64,000 nucleotides of DNA, taken from positions 26,731-90,730 of the forward strand of contig SJOL01003870.1 in assembly GCA_004794785.1 (NCBI GenBank), in the 5' to 3' direction. Position numbers and translations under genes: made by a program. This document shows, one piece after another, positions 35,918 to 49,205 of this stretch (positions are counted from its first letter, which is position 1; every line of letters begins with the position of its first letter). Below the pieces are notes generated by a model. That model saw nothing but the letters and a program-made list of their open reading frames with translations, ran no database searches and was not told where the DNA came from. This DNA is from Opisthorchis felineus. Its lineage: Eukaryota > Platyhelminthes > Trematoda > Opisthorchiida > Opisthorchiidae.

Positions 35918-37018
35918 TGTAGCACCCTTTCGGTGCCTAGCTGCCATGCCACCAGAAAGAAGCACGAGGGCTGGGATACTCTCAGGTTGGTTTTTGGTCT
36001 GTTCGCCGAGCTTGGCAGTTGGATTGCAAACGTTTCGTCACCAATCGAGGTGACATCGCCAGTGTGGGGTTGAGTTGGTGAATTACTTCTCTTCTGCCTG
36101 TGCTTATATAGCTTCTAAACAGCATCTGGTAGCTTTAAAGGGGGTCTTCGCGTAGTTTGATTGGTCTCGTGTGAATCTGAGTTGGTCTCAATCTCTTGTG
36201 TCTGGTTGGTTCGTTGGGCGCATTCAATTCGACAGTTTTGTGTGTGATTGTTCTGTTGTGATTCTGTTGTTTTCTTCTTGCTTTGTGGTCTGAATTTGTT
36301 CCCTTGATTGGTTGATTCGGTGGCATTTTTAGTAGTTTTCTTCCTTTGATCCCATTAGTCCGTTGGTTGTCGTTAGATTTCGTGATTTCCCATGTTGCCC
36401 AGAGTCCCGTAACTGTGTAGTTCTTTTGCTCGTAACGGCTGATAGACTGGGTCAATGTCGATGTGTTTATTGATCGACTTTTGTGTGGTGTACCACGCCT
36501 CGGCACACTCTCAAATCAAACCAAGCAAGCAAAGCAAACCAATCATGGGAACAAATTCAGACCACAAAGCAAGAAGAAAACGACCGAATCACAACAGAAC
36601 AATCACACACAAATCTGTCGAATTGAATGCGCCCAACGAACCAACCAGACACAAGAGATTGAGACCAACTCAGATTCACACGAGACCAATCAAACTACGC
36701 GAAGACCGCCTTCAGAGCTACCAGATGCTGTTTAAAAGCTATATAAGCACAGGCAGAAGAGGAGGAATTCACCCACTCAACCCCGCACCGGCGATATCAC
36801 CTCGATTGGTGATGAAACGTTTGCAATCCAACTGCCAAGCTCGCGAACAGACCAACAACCAAGCAGTGCACTCGAGCTACCTATATTCCACATCATTGCC
36901 AATACTCTCAGGTTGCCCAAGCCCAGACAGGGGAAGTCGAGATGCAGAGGTCGGGTTCGAACCACGGACCTTCCGGTCAGTAAATTTGCGCTCTAACCAC
37001 TGAGCCATCTCACCCTAC
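35918..37018 (-). repeat. tRNA-derived SINE, minus strand, split by an insertion
   Basis: The SINE is present in two parts, 35918-35989 and 36902-37018. In the right part the minus strand has a good A box (TGGCTCAGTGGTTAGAGCG, complement of 36989-37007) and B box (GGTTCGAACCC, complement of 36953-36963). The body CTGTCTGGGCTTGGGCAACC follows, and the left part holds the tail block ending GGTGCTACA. The interruption is the inverted-repeat element at 35990-36901, bounded by a 14-base duplication. This is the best-preserved SINE in the window and defines the family. Confidence 0.88.
35990..36901. mobile_element. Inverted-repeat transposable element (about 912 bp) inserted in a SINE
   Basis: The element is flanked by ATACTCTCAGGTTG at 35976-35989 and 36902-36915, a perfect 14-bp duplication that occurs once in an intact SINE. 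Inside, 35994-36313 and 36537-36855 are inverted copies of each other, about 95% alike by eye, around a spacer of about 220 bases. The right end extends about 46 bases beyond the left arm, so the left end is truncated. Each arm contains a TATATAGC box. Open frames of 123 codons (minus) and 182 codons (plus) are by-products of the palindrome. The 14-bp duplication and inverted terminal structure suggest a non-autonomous Penelope-type or foldback element. Confidence 0.75.
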
Positions 37019-37204
37019 CAGTACTACATATTGGCGCTTAACTGCCACACAACCATGGGGGAACAGTGGAAAGAAAAGGAAAGGGGAGGAGATAATTTAC
37101 ACGGAACCGACCAACAATAAGGTGCCTACACCTTTGGATAGCATTTAACTAAACATACCTGAGCATCATGTTGAATTGAGGCGCCATCAGCGGGATTGAC
37201 CCAG

Positions 37205-37800
37205 CGTGCTTTGTGAGCCTCACCCTACATAAGCCCAACGCACAATAACAGGCGGACCATAGCTAGGCAGTCCGGCTAGGACGTGACAGCACACGCGCCA
37301 CTGGGGTCGATTGAGTGTCTTGTTCCTCGCGAACCTTTCAGTAACAGTGGATTGGAAGAGAAAACAATGCTTTCTTGGGAAAACGTGCATAATACGTGTC
37401 CCAAACACTTTCGTCTGGCAACTTTAGTCTATTGTTCTAACGATTCTGGTTTGTTACCGAGTGCCTACTCATGCACTCTTTGTTTCGTACTCGCTGTAGC
37501 CAGCTTACTCTTACACCGATGGTCAGACGTTTGAAAACACCCAAGGGTCTCGAGTCCGAGGGTCCGAGTTTCACAACCATAAAGTAAGGCCGCTCATGTT
37601 GTTGCCCTGTATACACGGCCGTTTAGCTTCAGCACCATAAGTGACGCAGGTTGACAAACGCTGTCCGCACTCTCGTAACCCGCGCACTGACTTCATCTGT
37701 TATGGTATAATCCTGCAGCCGCCAAGATACGTCAACGGATCAACAAACTCAAGTTTTTCATTCTGAAAAGCATCAGGAGATGGGAAATCCTGAAGTTGCA
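37205..37800 (-). repeat. RTE-like LINE 3' remnant, minus strand
   Basis: The minus strand reads EKLEFVDPLTYLGGC near 37760-37700, then LKLNGRVYRATT and AALLYGCETRTLGLETL near 37640-37540, then DHRC. YLG, GRVY and LLYG(C/S)ETW-type motifs in this order are typical of the C-terminal third of RTE reverse transcriptases. Stops and frameshifts abound. The distal part (37440-37205) matches the same element's end only loosely. Same family as 26525-26940. Confidence 0.7.
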
Positions 37801-38846
37801 AAATGTATGCCGAAACATGACATCAACTCCGATAATCTGTTTAAATTACTTTGTGCAGACAAATAATCGTCAACCCCCCAACACGCATAATCCAAGTCCA
37901 AAATCTATCTCCAGACGTGATTTTGATACATTCAACGTCCCTTGGAATATGAACTCCATGATAACGTTGGTGAAAAAATTAAACAAGAAGGAGAGAAGTG
38001 AAAACTCTGAAGAACCCCACTAGTTGTGAGGAAGCTTTTGGACAGCTTGTTTTGTACCTTAACCCGACCGGAAGCATATATTTTTCAATATCTCTATGGC
38101 GAGCTCATCTGCCCCAGCAGCGCGATGACGTTTAAAGACAGAAAGGCTTATTAATATTTCAGAAACTGATGAGGGAGTGGGTGGTCTCATTTCACAGGGA
38201 TAGAGGACTAACTAAGCAGTTGTTGGAAATATTCCACCCAATGATACAGACGTATATTAGATTTCCAAAGTTAAAGTCGCGAGCCTGTTGACGAACCTCT
38301 CACTGTCTTATGTAGGTAAACCGGTGAATTTTACCGGGCTCTGAGAAGAATAATTGTAATGGTTTTATTATGAATGGTCATTATCATGTCCTAGACCACT
38401 ACTAAATAGGATGAGCCTCCCTACAGCGAAATACCGACGCCCATAGCCAGGCGTTCTTGCACCATGCGACTGATTTGTTCACCTTGGAAACAACAACCAA
38501 TGCGGACACACACAGTTTGTTCATATATCACTCTATCCGAAATAGTCGTATTATGTGCGCCGCTGCGGTTTATTTTCTTGTCCACTGAGTTCTTACTTCA
38601 TGAGCATATTATATGTGGATTGCCTCTGGCGCAACCACTTTATTTCAACTAAATCCAGCATGAGTTAAAAATGACTTAGTTGCTGCAGAATGGTATCTTT
38701 GCCGTAAGTAATGATAATTTCTAAGATAACCACCCAGTTGACACAGTCCTCTTGCCCTGACATGGTTCCTAGATATAATTTAGTTCTGCTCGTCTATACG
38801 TCTAATGACAAACGGATTTACTTATTTACTTACTTGCCTTTCACAG

Positions 38847-38971
38847 GTGTAACACGGCACATTGGTGAAGCACTGGGCGACGAAGTGCATATTCGCGGAT
38901 CGAACATTGTCGCCTTGGGCATTGCTCCTTGGGGTTACGTACAACACCGCGAAACACTGATTGGTCTGAAC
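38847..38971 (+). CDS. TRPM-family channel exon 5
   Basis: Acceptor CTTTCACAG, donor GTAAGT, 125 bases. Encodes VTRHIGEALGDEVHIRG, then NIVALGIAPWGYVQHRETLI. The (V/I)-x-RH-(I/V)-G-(E/D)-A and GIAPWG motifs are nearly invariant in TRPM channels. The first two bases complete the Gly codon split across the GC-AG intron, and the exon ends on a codon boundary. Confidence 0.96.
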
Positions 38972-39299
38972 GTAAGTCCGACAGCTGGTTGTCATGTGAC
39001 TCGCACACCTGCGCCACGTTCCCACACAAGCTAATCGGATTATTGATTATTTATGTTTTTTTTCTGTTAAGTTCTGGGTATGGGCTATCTCAATTAACTG
39101 GTCCGTAGACCCATGTTGAAGAATAAGCACATTCATCAAGCTTTAGAGGCACTATTTATACGAGCATATAGTGTGGCGAAGTTTCTCGTAAGTTGTTAGA
39201 AAAGGAGGTGGCACAACAGAAAGTTCGCAAATTATGGCAACGTAACCAGTCTATTGTATCATTTTCTAACATATCTTGATGTAGGTTTCTGAGGTGAAT

Positions 39300-39460
39300 T
39301 CTGACCTGACGGCTGTTGTCCAGATAATGTTGATATGTCATGCTTCGGAATATTTCCACTGCGGCCTCCGCTAGACATCTTCCCGTCATACCAGTGTAGG
39401 CGTCTTTACGGCTGCAGAACTTGTAGGCCACGTGAGAGGCAGAGAGATTAGGCAACAACC
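39300..39460 (-). repeat. Possible Penelope-like GIY-YIG endonuclease relic, minus strand
   Basis: The minus strand reads SASHVAYKFCSRKDAYTGMT followed by GRCLAEAAVEIF. The pattern V-x-Y-x-(F)-x-C...Y-x-G-x-T-x-R-x-L is that of the GIY-YIG endonuclease found at the C-terminus of Penelope-like retroelements. The following basic residues and the catalytic Glu cannot be confirmed. Only about 50 residues match. Confidence 0.45.
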
Positions 39461-40691
39461 GTCAAATCAGAGAGCGACTCACAATCTGGATTGACTGCTT
39501 CCAATTTTGTTCGAATACTGCTTACTTCTCGCTGGGTAACTGTTTTCCAGGTTATTATGTATATGAACATTATCGTAGTGATCCTACTGGAGACAACTTA
39601 GACAAGGTTCGCGAAGACTACATGACTGGAACAGTATAATCAGTGCAAATCCCGTCGATCAGAATCACAGTGTGGGTTCGCAAACGGCACTTCAAATAAA
39701 TTACCGATTTCCTTGTAACCCGCTAACACTGTCCAGACTGCAGCTATTGACGGTTGGTGAGGTGATCCGTAAACGTAAGCTGTACGCACATAGACGGTTT
39801 GTACGAATTGTCAACTTCCATTGGCTCTAAAAAAAACGACTAACTCACATAACCACCAACGTCTAAGTGATCTCTATCCAATCCCATGTGTTTTCAACGG
39901 TCAACTCATAAATATCACAGCCAGACCGTTCTCGTCAACTCAGACTTTAGCTTGCTTACCGCCCTGATATTTACAGAGACACCCCTCGACACGGACAACT
40001 CGCAGGGAACTCTTTAATTGGTCAAACTTTAGCGGGTGGTATCGATCGGGGAGAACCATTCTAGCCGATCATAAACCCAAATATTATCAAACCTGTCACA
40101 TTTTCTACAGTAACACCATAAACGGTGAAGCTAGTGAAGTATTTTCGTTCCCGTTCCCTTAGATCCTCGAAACAAAAATCATCCTATGAGAAAGATCGCC
40201 GTCTACACCTGGCAAAATAATTGCTAAAGAGAAAAGCTTGGACTGCGTGGTTTGAAGGGTCGCTAGTTTACAAACGCCACTTCAAAAGACACTGCATTAC
40301 CGAGTTTTGATACAATGGCGTGCTCAACATACTCCATCAGTCGTGGTTATTTTAGTTGTCAGAGAAACCCTACTAAAATTACAGTTTAGTCATCTGGAGA
40401 GACTGCTTGCTTCACAGTGGCATGAGTTTTGTTGGAGCTCTTGTAGGTAAAATCAATCTTTTGTCTTCAGTTTCCATATCAGATAGCAAGATTCTAACTT
40501 TCCTGCATTCACCCACGTGACTCCATCTCCAAACCCAATTTCTCAATACATATTTATAGTTTGACATATCCTGTGCTGACCAAGCCATTTTCTGATCAGT
40601 ATCAGGAAACTGGAGCTCCACGTGAAGTTTCCACGATGCACTGAAATCCGGCATGCCAATCGACGAATCTATGTTTTAGGAAGTAGGTCAA

Positions 40692-40703
40692 CCCCCCCCC
40701 CCC
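40692..40703 (+). repeat. Poly-C tract
   Basis: Twelve consecutive C bases, the longest homopolymer of C or G I noticed in the window. No associated element visible; assembly or sequencing error in length is possible. Confidence 0.8.
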
Positions 40704-43700
40704 ACTACCGGAATGAACGAACAAGGTGATTCGATTCACTATCTACTTCCTTTTCACATTTTAGTAACCTGCATTGGTTATGCACGAAATTGTGTGAATT
40801 CGCCATAGTTTTTCAGAACATTCTCCTTCCTGGTTTTCTGAGAGCTGAATCCAGCTGTGAACCGTTGTCCTCGCACGTTGTGTCCTCAAACGACCTGAAG
40901 CTCTTAACTTATTGGCTGCCCTTTTTCATCTCTGTCACCAAACCCAGGTTGACCGATATACCTACCACATTAGTGTTCACGATGTCGTAAATAGCTTTAA
41001 ATCGCTTGCTGACCGCGGTTTGTGTTGCGGAGATTTCCGTTCGATATAATTACCGCCACGCGAGGCTTCAAAACATGAAACAGGTACAGCTGCAGATTTA
41101 CGTAACCTGTTCACTGATTGCCTCTGTTTCTGTTTGCATGTAGCGCACATCACACGGAGTTGGCAATTAAGAATTTTAATCACACAGATGATTTCAGGTC
41201 CCAGGTAAAAAAAATCTACTCGATGTCAGAGCCATTTCTTAGGTTAACACCGCGTGCAGATGATGTTTCATAGACAGGGTTGTGCAAAGCCTAGGCTCGA
41301 TGCTTGATAATCACCTCCAGCCCCTTGCATTGGATCAGAATATGTGTCTTCTGAATACATTCTGATAACGGATTGACTTCAACGTAGTTGATTCCGATAG
41401 TCGCAAAAGTGTACTATTTTTCTTGGTAGTTGGTAATGTTTGAGCTTTATCTTTCCTAGACATTAAATATTACCGAACTAACGTTAGACAAGATCATCAT
41501 ATTCGCCGTTTGTAAGTGAAAGGCAGATAGCTCAGTCTAGATAAATTTCTTGACTGAAACCGCCAAATAAACCGCGTAATTGCGCCTCTGAGTACCACTT
41601 AGCTCCAATGAACGAATACTCGAACCCGGCAGAACAGAATCATACCTCTGTTGGGCCACGCGCCCTTAATACAGCTTTAATACGATCCTAAATCATGAGA
41701 TTTGCTTGCCATCAGCACAAGATACTCAGTTCTAAAGTTACGATGATGTGCTGAATTTTTGTCGATCATATTACTAGTTTTTCGCCATGCATCTGGGTTC
41801 TCAGAGCCAAACGGGTGTTGAAGATCTCACTTTCTGGTTGGTTTTCGGGTTGAAAGGTAATCTATTTTTCAGAATGGTCTACACCAAGAAACACTTTTAT
41901 CTCTTTGTCTTTGTCATTTTAAGCAGGTAACTTTTCTTGTTGTGATTATTCAGTTTTCGTATGCTTGACGGGGGAACTAAAATTGTTTTGAAATTCTATC
42001 CTTACTTTATAACACCTGGATCAGTTCTAGTGATGTTTCTGCTTGAAACATATAGCAGAGTTTCATACAGGTCCCTTGTATTCGGCACCCCCAGCATCAA
42101 TAGACTTTTGTTGGAAGCAGCCACATAAAGAAGTGATAATTCGAGTCCATGCTCACAGGTAACTTATATGCTCTTCGTGGTCGTTTGACCTCCCTGCAGC
42201 TCTGCTAAGGATCTGTGGGTGGTGGCTGAATCTGTGCTTCGAGGGAATTTTCACTAGTTGTTGCGTTGCGTTAGCCACACTCAGGAGTCTGACTTGAAGC
42301 ACACTTTATTTGAGGATTATACCCAACATCACAAACTGCCGTGCCAAACTATCACCCGGAGTTCCGGGCGATGTATGAAGACGCTCAAAATGAATCTAGG
42401 TAGCGTTAGTTATCCACCTTTCGGAGTGTGGTATGGGTGGCAGTACAGTTTGTCACTTTTTCGAATTCAATTTTTCGCACTAGGGCTTCCTGAGCTAAAG
42501 AACCGTAGGCGAATCCTGGCATTTAAGAAGACTTCTGGCGATCATGAACTGTTGGTGTGCTCTGTTTAGGATTTCTGACGTTTGAAATATATGTACGAGC
42601 TCCTTGGAATTACATGTCAGTTATTTTATGGAGTCCATTTGAAATAAATCACACGGTTTGAATGTGGATATCTTATTTGTCTTATCTTAGCTCATCTTGG
42701 TTTCATGTCTCTTTAATATTGACTCAAGTGGTCTTCTCTAGCTGCTTTCAGGACATTTCTTACAAACCATTCTAGAAACAAAGGGCCGTTAGTCAGTTCT
42801 TCCGAGTTTGGTTTTTCCAACGAGACCAAGAGTCAACTTAGAGTGCATTGTTCAGGAGCATTCGGTTTCCCTGGCGAGCAGTCCACATGTTTTTATGATG
42901 CCTGAGGTCTAACTATTTCGTTTCGCTAACAATAACTGCTCGGATTCAATATTCTGCGTAGTGAAACAAACTTCTGCATACTTCTCTTCTGTTTTTACCC
43001 AACTCTATCCGTCGTTTGCCGTTATTCTGCTCCAATTTATATTCATAGTGAACTGTGTGTCACGGCGGGGAAAGGGGGGAGGGAAGCAAAATAATGGATT
43101 GGCCTCAATCTACAACTGGAAAATTTAATTTACATCTACAGGTCATTGACATCAACTTCTGGACTTTCCGAATGTAAATGAACTCATTATTATTCGTTGT
43201 TTTTATGAGGGCACTAGCTAAAAGACGTGTACTATGTACCCACCCAGATTTTTTGATGCTTTATTTCGTCATATCGAGCGTATTATTATCAGCGCGCCAG
43301 TCAGTTTTATATCCAACGTATTCTGGGTCATGATCAGGGTCGGATGCTGTTGCAATAAAGGTGTTTTTTTTTAACTAAAACTGATTCCGGATTTATAAAA
43401 TGTAAGCAGTCAAAGTGTCTTTAAAGGCCAGCTAACATACGACGCCAATAAATCTGAAGTTAATGGCCCTTATCGAACGAACAAAAGGCTCGTTTAAAGT
43501 CAATCTTGTATGGACCACAAGTCGAGTAAATAAATGCCTAGGCAGCTAGACGGTTGTCTCTTGGATACAGATCCCTTTGCTTAGCTTCGGTTCGTGTATT
43601 CGTATGTCGTAATCAATGGATACATGTGCTCATAGACAGGTAGCGCAACCTAGATGGGGAACGGAGTTCATCTTGTGTGGGACCCAACCGCTCGACAGTG

Positions 43701-46700
43701 GCTTCCGGGGCTTGTTTGCCCCGGCTCGTCACCTGTTGTGCCTGTATATTAGGCGATTGTAACCGAGTTACATGGAATTTTGCACTCATTTCGTTTCTGT
43801 GTCAGTGTTACTCTTTGTGATGACAGTTTTTTGCTGTATTGATTGATTTTGGCTAGGATGATTTTAGAGAATCAGTTGTGTATCTGACTAGGTACCCCAT
43901 TATTTCTCTGCATAACCCTATTTGCTGTCCACGGAGGCCGTACAGGAGTACTGATCATTGTTTGGAATGATGCCCATTGTCCGAAAAGCTATGTACATGC
44001 TAGCAGGTGCGGGAAAACACATATAATTTATATTGAAATGGCCATTTTGAGAATTCAACGGCCCGGTTTTTCGTCAAGTCACCAGTGGTGTGAAGACGAT
44101 CTCACTGACTAGTTTTTCATTGCATTCAGTAAATGTGGTACAGTACTCCAACAAGGAAACACCCTCGATGATTGTCAAAATATCGCATTAGCACATAATG
44201 ATCATCATGATTGACAGCAATACTAGATGAGAACACTGGTGCTTTACGGGCGTACAACTATATAAAATTATTTCAGTAAAGCCGTATGATGGAAATAAGA
44301 AAGAAATGAGGCAGGGAGTGGGAACTACGGCTAACCTACAACAAACATCTGAGGTGCCTACAGCTCCAACACTCAGTCAAGCAGTCTTGATAGAAACTGC
44401 AAGCATGAACGCCACTGGCATCGGTTAGCCGGCACATCGTTCATTGTCTACAGCCAAGCGCAGAGAGGATCATATGGACCCCATCCTGGAAAACGAACAG
44501 CACCAACGGCGCCCAAACTTTAACTAACATCCTTCATTTCCTTCTGCCATATCAAATTCTGTCCACTTCTAGGTTTTCTCGACACTGAATTAGGCATGAC
44601 TACTTCCCTTAAAATGAGCGGCGAAATTTGACCAAATTCAACCATTTGCTTATACTTCCAGCAGCTTTCGCTGAGGCATAGTAAAACGTTTCATTTCGAC
44701 CAACGTGAGTGCCTCAAAGTAGGGGAATCGATTCGAACTTTTTTCCTGATCCGCGAAAACTTGCTTAACTGTGCAAAAAGCCACAATAATTCTTATAATA
44801 ATGCTGGCCTTGCGGCTGTGCTTATGTGCCTTTCACTGTGACAACGTTAGACGACCGCACTGGAATTTCACCTCGCCCATCAATGTCGCAGGCGGGTCTC
44901 ATCAGATTAGTCGAGCCGTCTGCATATTCGATTAATCGGTAAAGTAAGGAGGTCGGTACACCTCTAGTTAGAATATCATCCCATTTATCTGCTAGTCAGA
45001 ACGCACCGGTAGATTGACCAAGGTTAGTCAGGCGTTGTCATACGATTAGGTGCTAATAGGCTACTGAACCAAAAACGAGTCGATTGACCCGATTGATTAG
45101 CAAGTCCCCGCATTTCTATGACAAAGCTATGCTTATCTTAGCCTCATTGTCCAGTTGCTCACTTATAGAGCTGCTACACTGTCAGGTTTGATTGCTTCAT
45201 TTAATACTCGATAGTAGCAAGAGAGAGAGCAAGAGAGAACAAAATAATACTAATTTGTATGGCATGCTGAAATTACCATCCAACTCGTAGGAGAATCGTC
45301 GTACGGACGCAATGATTCCCGTTTGGAGAGAATCGCCCGCACATGAGGATGCCTAACCAAAAATCGGCTTACACAATTGGTTCATACTGCGACCGGTTTC
45401 CATCACGATAATTAGCCCGTGCTGACCACTGTAGTTGAGAAACAGCAGGGGGAACTATTACGTTAAATTGATGGAACAGCCACGTGAAACGTGGCAACTG
45501 CTAAGTGAAGAGGGAATCACATTTTGATTTAGGTTGGCCGTGTTTTGTGACAGCTGAACACTGCGGCTGATGTTATATGCCCACTACCTGGACAGGTTGA
45601 GGAAAACCCGGCAGAAGTGAGGGAGGTAACATAGCACACATTTGTGGCGTCAGTTGGACATTCATGATCTAATTTACTGTGGGTTAATGAAGGGCGGTTT
45701 TCGTGTGCTTGGTTAGTCAGTGTATGTTCCGCTGAGGACAATCTAAACAAACTCAGTGAAATCAAAAAGTCTTTATCTTGGGTTGGAAGCATTATGTAGA
45801 AAGCAGATGGAACAAATTGAAGAAAGGATCTGGAAATGAATGCCAGTGAAGAACAATAGGAAAAGTGCGGACAGTTTAAGAGTCAGAAATATTGGTCGAT
45901 ACAGCGGCATGAAATTAAGGGATATTTTTGATCAGTTTTTGGATAAAAAGATTCAAATGCAATGTACAAACACAATATTAGTAGATTTCATTCACTGAGA
46001 TTAATTGCTTGTATCCAGATCGTTTTTACAGGTTATAGAGGTCTAAATAACCCGGGAAATAATGATGAATTTCAGTATTGGTCGGAAATTGAGCCAGTAA
46101 CTAATTTATGATGCAGATTGCTATTAGGAGCGGTTCGTACGTATTCATGTGAACTTTGAAGAAAACCCCGTGAGGAAGTCCTTGCTAGGGAGGGGATCAG
46201 TGTTTCTGATGTATTAATTACTCGGTTGGTTTATGTTTTTTGACATGATGAAAGTAGATTTTTCGATATACACTATTTATTTTGTCTACATACCCAATCT
46301 GCAACGTTCCCTTCTCCACTATAATCCTGTCGCTGTGCACGGTAGCGCCAAGTACGGGCTGTTATTTTCTCTGAAATCGTAATCTAACCATAATTTTATT
46401 AGTTTTGACCTCAATGAGCACCAGCGATTGGCGAATGAACGAACAGAAGGAGTTAAACTGTAAGAAATGGCATGTAGAAGGTAATACATTACAGCGTTTT
46501 GACTAAAAATGCCAGACCCAGAATTGCACCGGGCTGCTCTTTGGCATGCTTTAAAATCTGTCGACCACCACCTTACCATCATAGTCAAGCGATGCGTCCC
46601 AAGATGTATGGTTCAACAAGTAAACGTGAGTCGGCCGGGAACTATCGATCGATTAGTCTACGTAGTAAAGTAAGGAAATCGGCCAATGCATCGACGAAGT

Positions 46701-49094
46701 TTGGAAAAAGTCAGTCCACCTTTACTTCAAATGTTCAACAATCTTGTATATAGTCATGTTCACTAATGCACTATTATAGTGGGTCAGTCAGTCGGTTACC
46801 GTTACCTCTGCCGTGCATAAGTTGATGACAAAAGGAGATAAATCGACAAGGAAGGTGCATTTCAATACTGTAGACCTTCCTCACACTTTTCCCCATTTTT
46901 CACTATCCGTACCTTCGGTTCGTATCGGAACTTCGTGGCACCTTCCAGATTGCTACCACGCTCAACTTTATCCATCAACTTAATTGTTGCAGCAATGTAT
47001 AGGAAATATACTAGTAACATCAACTGTTTCTGTGTGACTTTCGGCTGGTCAATCTAGACCAATTACAGTTACATTGGCATTGCCACTTCCTGGGGAAAGT
47101 CAGCTGTTTCAGGAGTCTAGGTGTCTTCTGTGAGAGTCTGAGAGGTTGTTTCCCCGAAAGAGAGGGTTACTATGTAAAACACGTCGTACCCATACACCGT
47201 TTCGTCAGGGTTGGTTTCATTGTCGGGATGTTTCCTCGTGAGGGTGGGTTGGCGAGTTCTCCATCGGACTTATTTTAGGCTCGCAGCATTAAGTTCATTC
47301 TTTGACGCTGTTTTATGTTGGGAAGGGATCGAATGCCTGGAATAAACAGATTATTGGTTTGTTTGATTCTTTCTACATCATACAAAGGATGCTTCCAATA
47401 AATGGCTCTCGAAACCCATCAACTAACGAGAGGTTGGTTTCCTACTAGATGTAATGTCTCAGGACGAATTGCACGCATCCGCATACCCAAAGAAGTGAGA
47501 AGTACCAGCAAGTAATTCTGTTATTTGTGCTCGACAGAGTTCTTGCAGTCTGCACGGTCAATAACCTCCCTTCTATGTTGACATCGTTAAATGGGATAGC
47601 TCTCCCTGTAAAACGGGATGTATTTTTACCGGTCAGGTGCCATTCTGAACGTACCAGTACTAGTTCAGTATAAATACAAGGTGGCAAATATGTATCTTGA
47701 TTGACCTCTCTTCGTGTTATTCAAATACAGAGAAAGGGGGAGATGGAGGAATGGTAACTTCATTTTAAACTATTCATACGATCAGATTGCAACCAGTTTA
47801 TTTTCATAAAGGATAACTAGTGAAGGGTCATATTCCTTGAACTTTGAACAAAGGTTCAGCATTTGTGTGCGGAGCAAACCACTAGGTGGTGTGGGAAACA
47901 TTGTAAGGGTCGTAACTGTTTTGTGTCTGAATTTTTTCGGCCCAACCATCATAACTGGAAGATTCTGCTCCCATTTTTGCCCCGCGAAGCCTACGGCTAC
48001 AAACAGTGGTGCCGTCTAACTTGTGAGTATAGTTCAAACTAAACGAACTTTGTAGTTTCAATTTTTTGTCCTTGCAGCAGAGATTTCATTTGCTTCCTGT
48101 CTTATCTAGCTGTCGGCTTTCTGCGATGTATGATTTGCCCTTGGTTCCCGTTTGCGTACGTCACTTCAGTTTTGCTAACACTCAAATACAGTCGTCCTCT
48201 ATAGGGAAACTAGCTAAAGGGATCTCTACAGATCTCTCCTTGAATGGAATCAATAAAAAATGAATTGAAAAATGGTTGCAGAGTAATACTGGGAATCGAC
48301 CGTGTTTGCTCTACTCATTTGAATGACGAGCACTGTGATACCAGTTGAAGTTCGGTGGAAACAAAGCTTTTGATTCCATATGGACGTGGTCGACGATGTT
48401 TACCACAGAGTGACAGTGAAAGGCTGAAGAATACAGGGGTCAACGTGATATACTTTCACAGTATTTCGAATTAATTGGTATGAACCTGAATATGTTCACG
48501 AGTTCCAATCACAACAATACCAATGTCACAAGCTGAGTGAATCGGGATGAGATGGGAAGGAATAAGGTACCGATTACAGGTAGCAGTTGTGCTTGCTGCT
48601 CTCGTCCCCATAACGCATGTATACGTTCTTGTGAAAAAGTAACTCACATTGATAGGCTTATACGTCTGCCAAAGTTGTAACTGGCACCCTACAGGGAAAC
48701 AAGATTTTATTCTAGAAAAGCGAGGCGACTGTTTCTCTTAAGAGGGATTTTGACTGAAATATACCCTGAAATGTGGTGACCTCTAAAATACAAATTGCTG
48801 TCAAAAACGCCATACCGTTTGATGTGCCCACAAAGGTGAGAGATAAATAAGAACTTTCGGTTTAGCCATCATCACAGTAGTCTGCCAACAGAGAGCACCT
48901 GGTCAGCATCAGCAGAAGTATGGGAAAAAGAACTTCATCAGCTGTTGTTGACTAGTTTTCACTCTGGACCTAGTATGACTTCGAAGGATTAACCAAGGCC
49001 TACAACGAGCAAGCAAGCTTTGTTCTGAATTCCGCCTAATGAACCAGCATAGACAACGAAAGATATGGTTGTATACACTGAAACAGTCATAGTC

Positions 49095-49205
49095 GAACGG
49101 GTGTATATGATAACAGCATCGATGACGAAGCCACTGGTGACGAAGCGTTTACTAGTCAACTGCTGGGCTCGGCAAATAGACTAACAACCAACGGTTCAAC
49201 ACCCG
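49095..49205 (+). repeat. Diverged relative of the inverted-repeat element's terminus
   Basis: GGTGACGAAGCGTTTACTAG, then CTGGGCTCGGCAAATAGACT, then AACAACCAACGG and CCGAGCT. These match the right terminus of the 36 kb element (GGTGATGAAACGTTTGC, CCAAGCTCGCGAACAGACC, AACAACCAAGC, TCGAGCT) in order and spacing. It shows the family is interspersed. No second arm is seen nearby. Confidence 0.5.

Larger units (their letters stand above)
33211..38846 (+). other. TRPM intron 4, GC-AG type
   Basis: 5.6 kb, starting GCAAGT and ending CTTTCACAG. No GT placement at the 5' site keeps the conserved DIG|VTRHIG reading. It contains a hammerhead-repeat complex at 33575-34095, unassigned sequence (34.1-35.9 kb), a SINE split by an inverted-repeat insertion (35918-37018) and a LINE remnant (37205-37800). 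Short open frames at 34689-35190 carry no recognisable domain. Confidence 0.85.

Noticed and set aside
36455..37003. 182-codon plus-strand open frame, and a 123-codon minus-strand frame at 36135-36506
   Set aside because: Both lie in the arms of the inverted-repeat element and run into the SINE. They are open because of biased repeat sequence, and the two are largely inverse images of each other.
38165..38190. CTGATGAGGGAG, a second hammerhead-like box
   Set aside because: No GAAA box at the right distance.
41520..41545. tRNA-like string AGATAGCTCAGTCTAGA
   Set aside because: No B box follows at the expected distance and no SINE body is present.
46499..46753. Plus-strand frame with NYRSISLRSK, reminiscent of the NYRPISLTS motif of LINE reverse transcriptases
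   Set aside because: Only about ten residues resemble the motif, with no supporting RT motif on either side.
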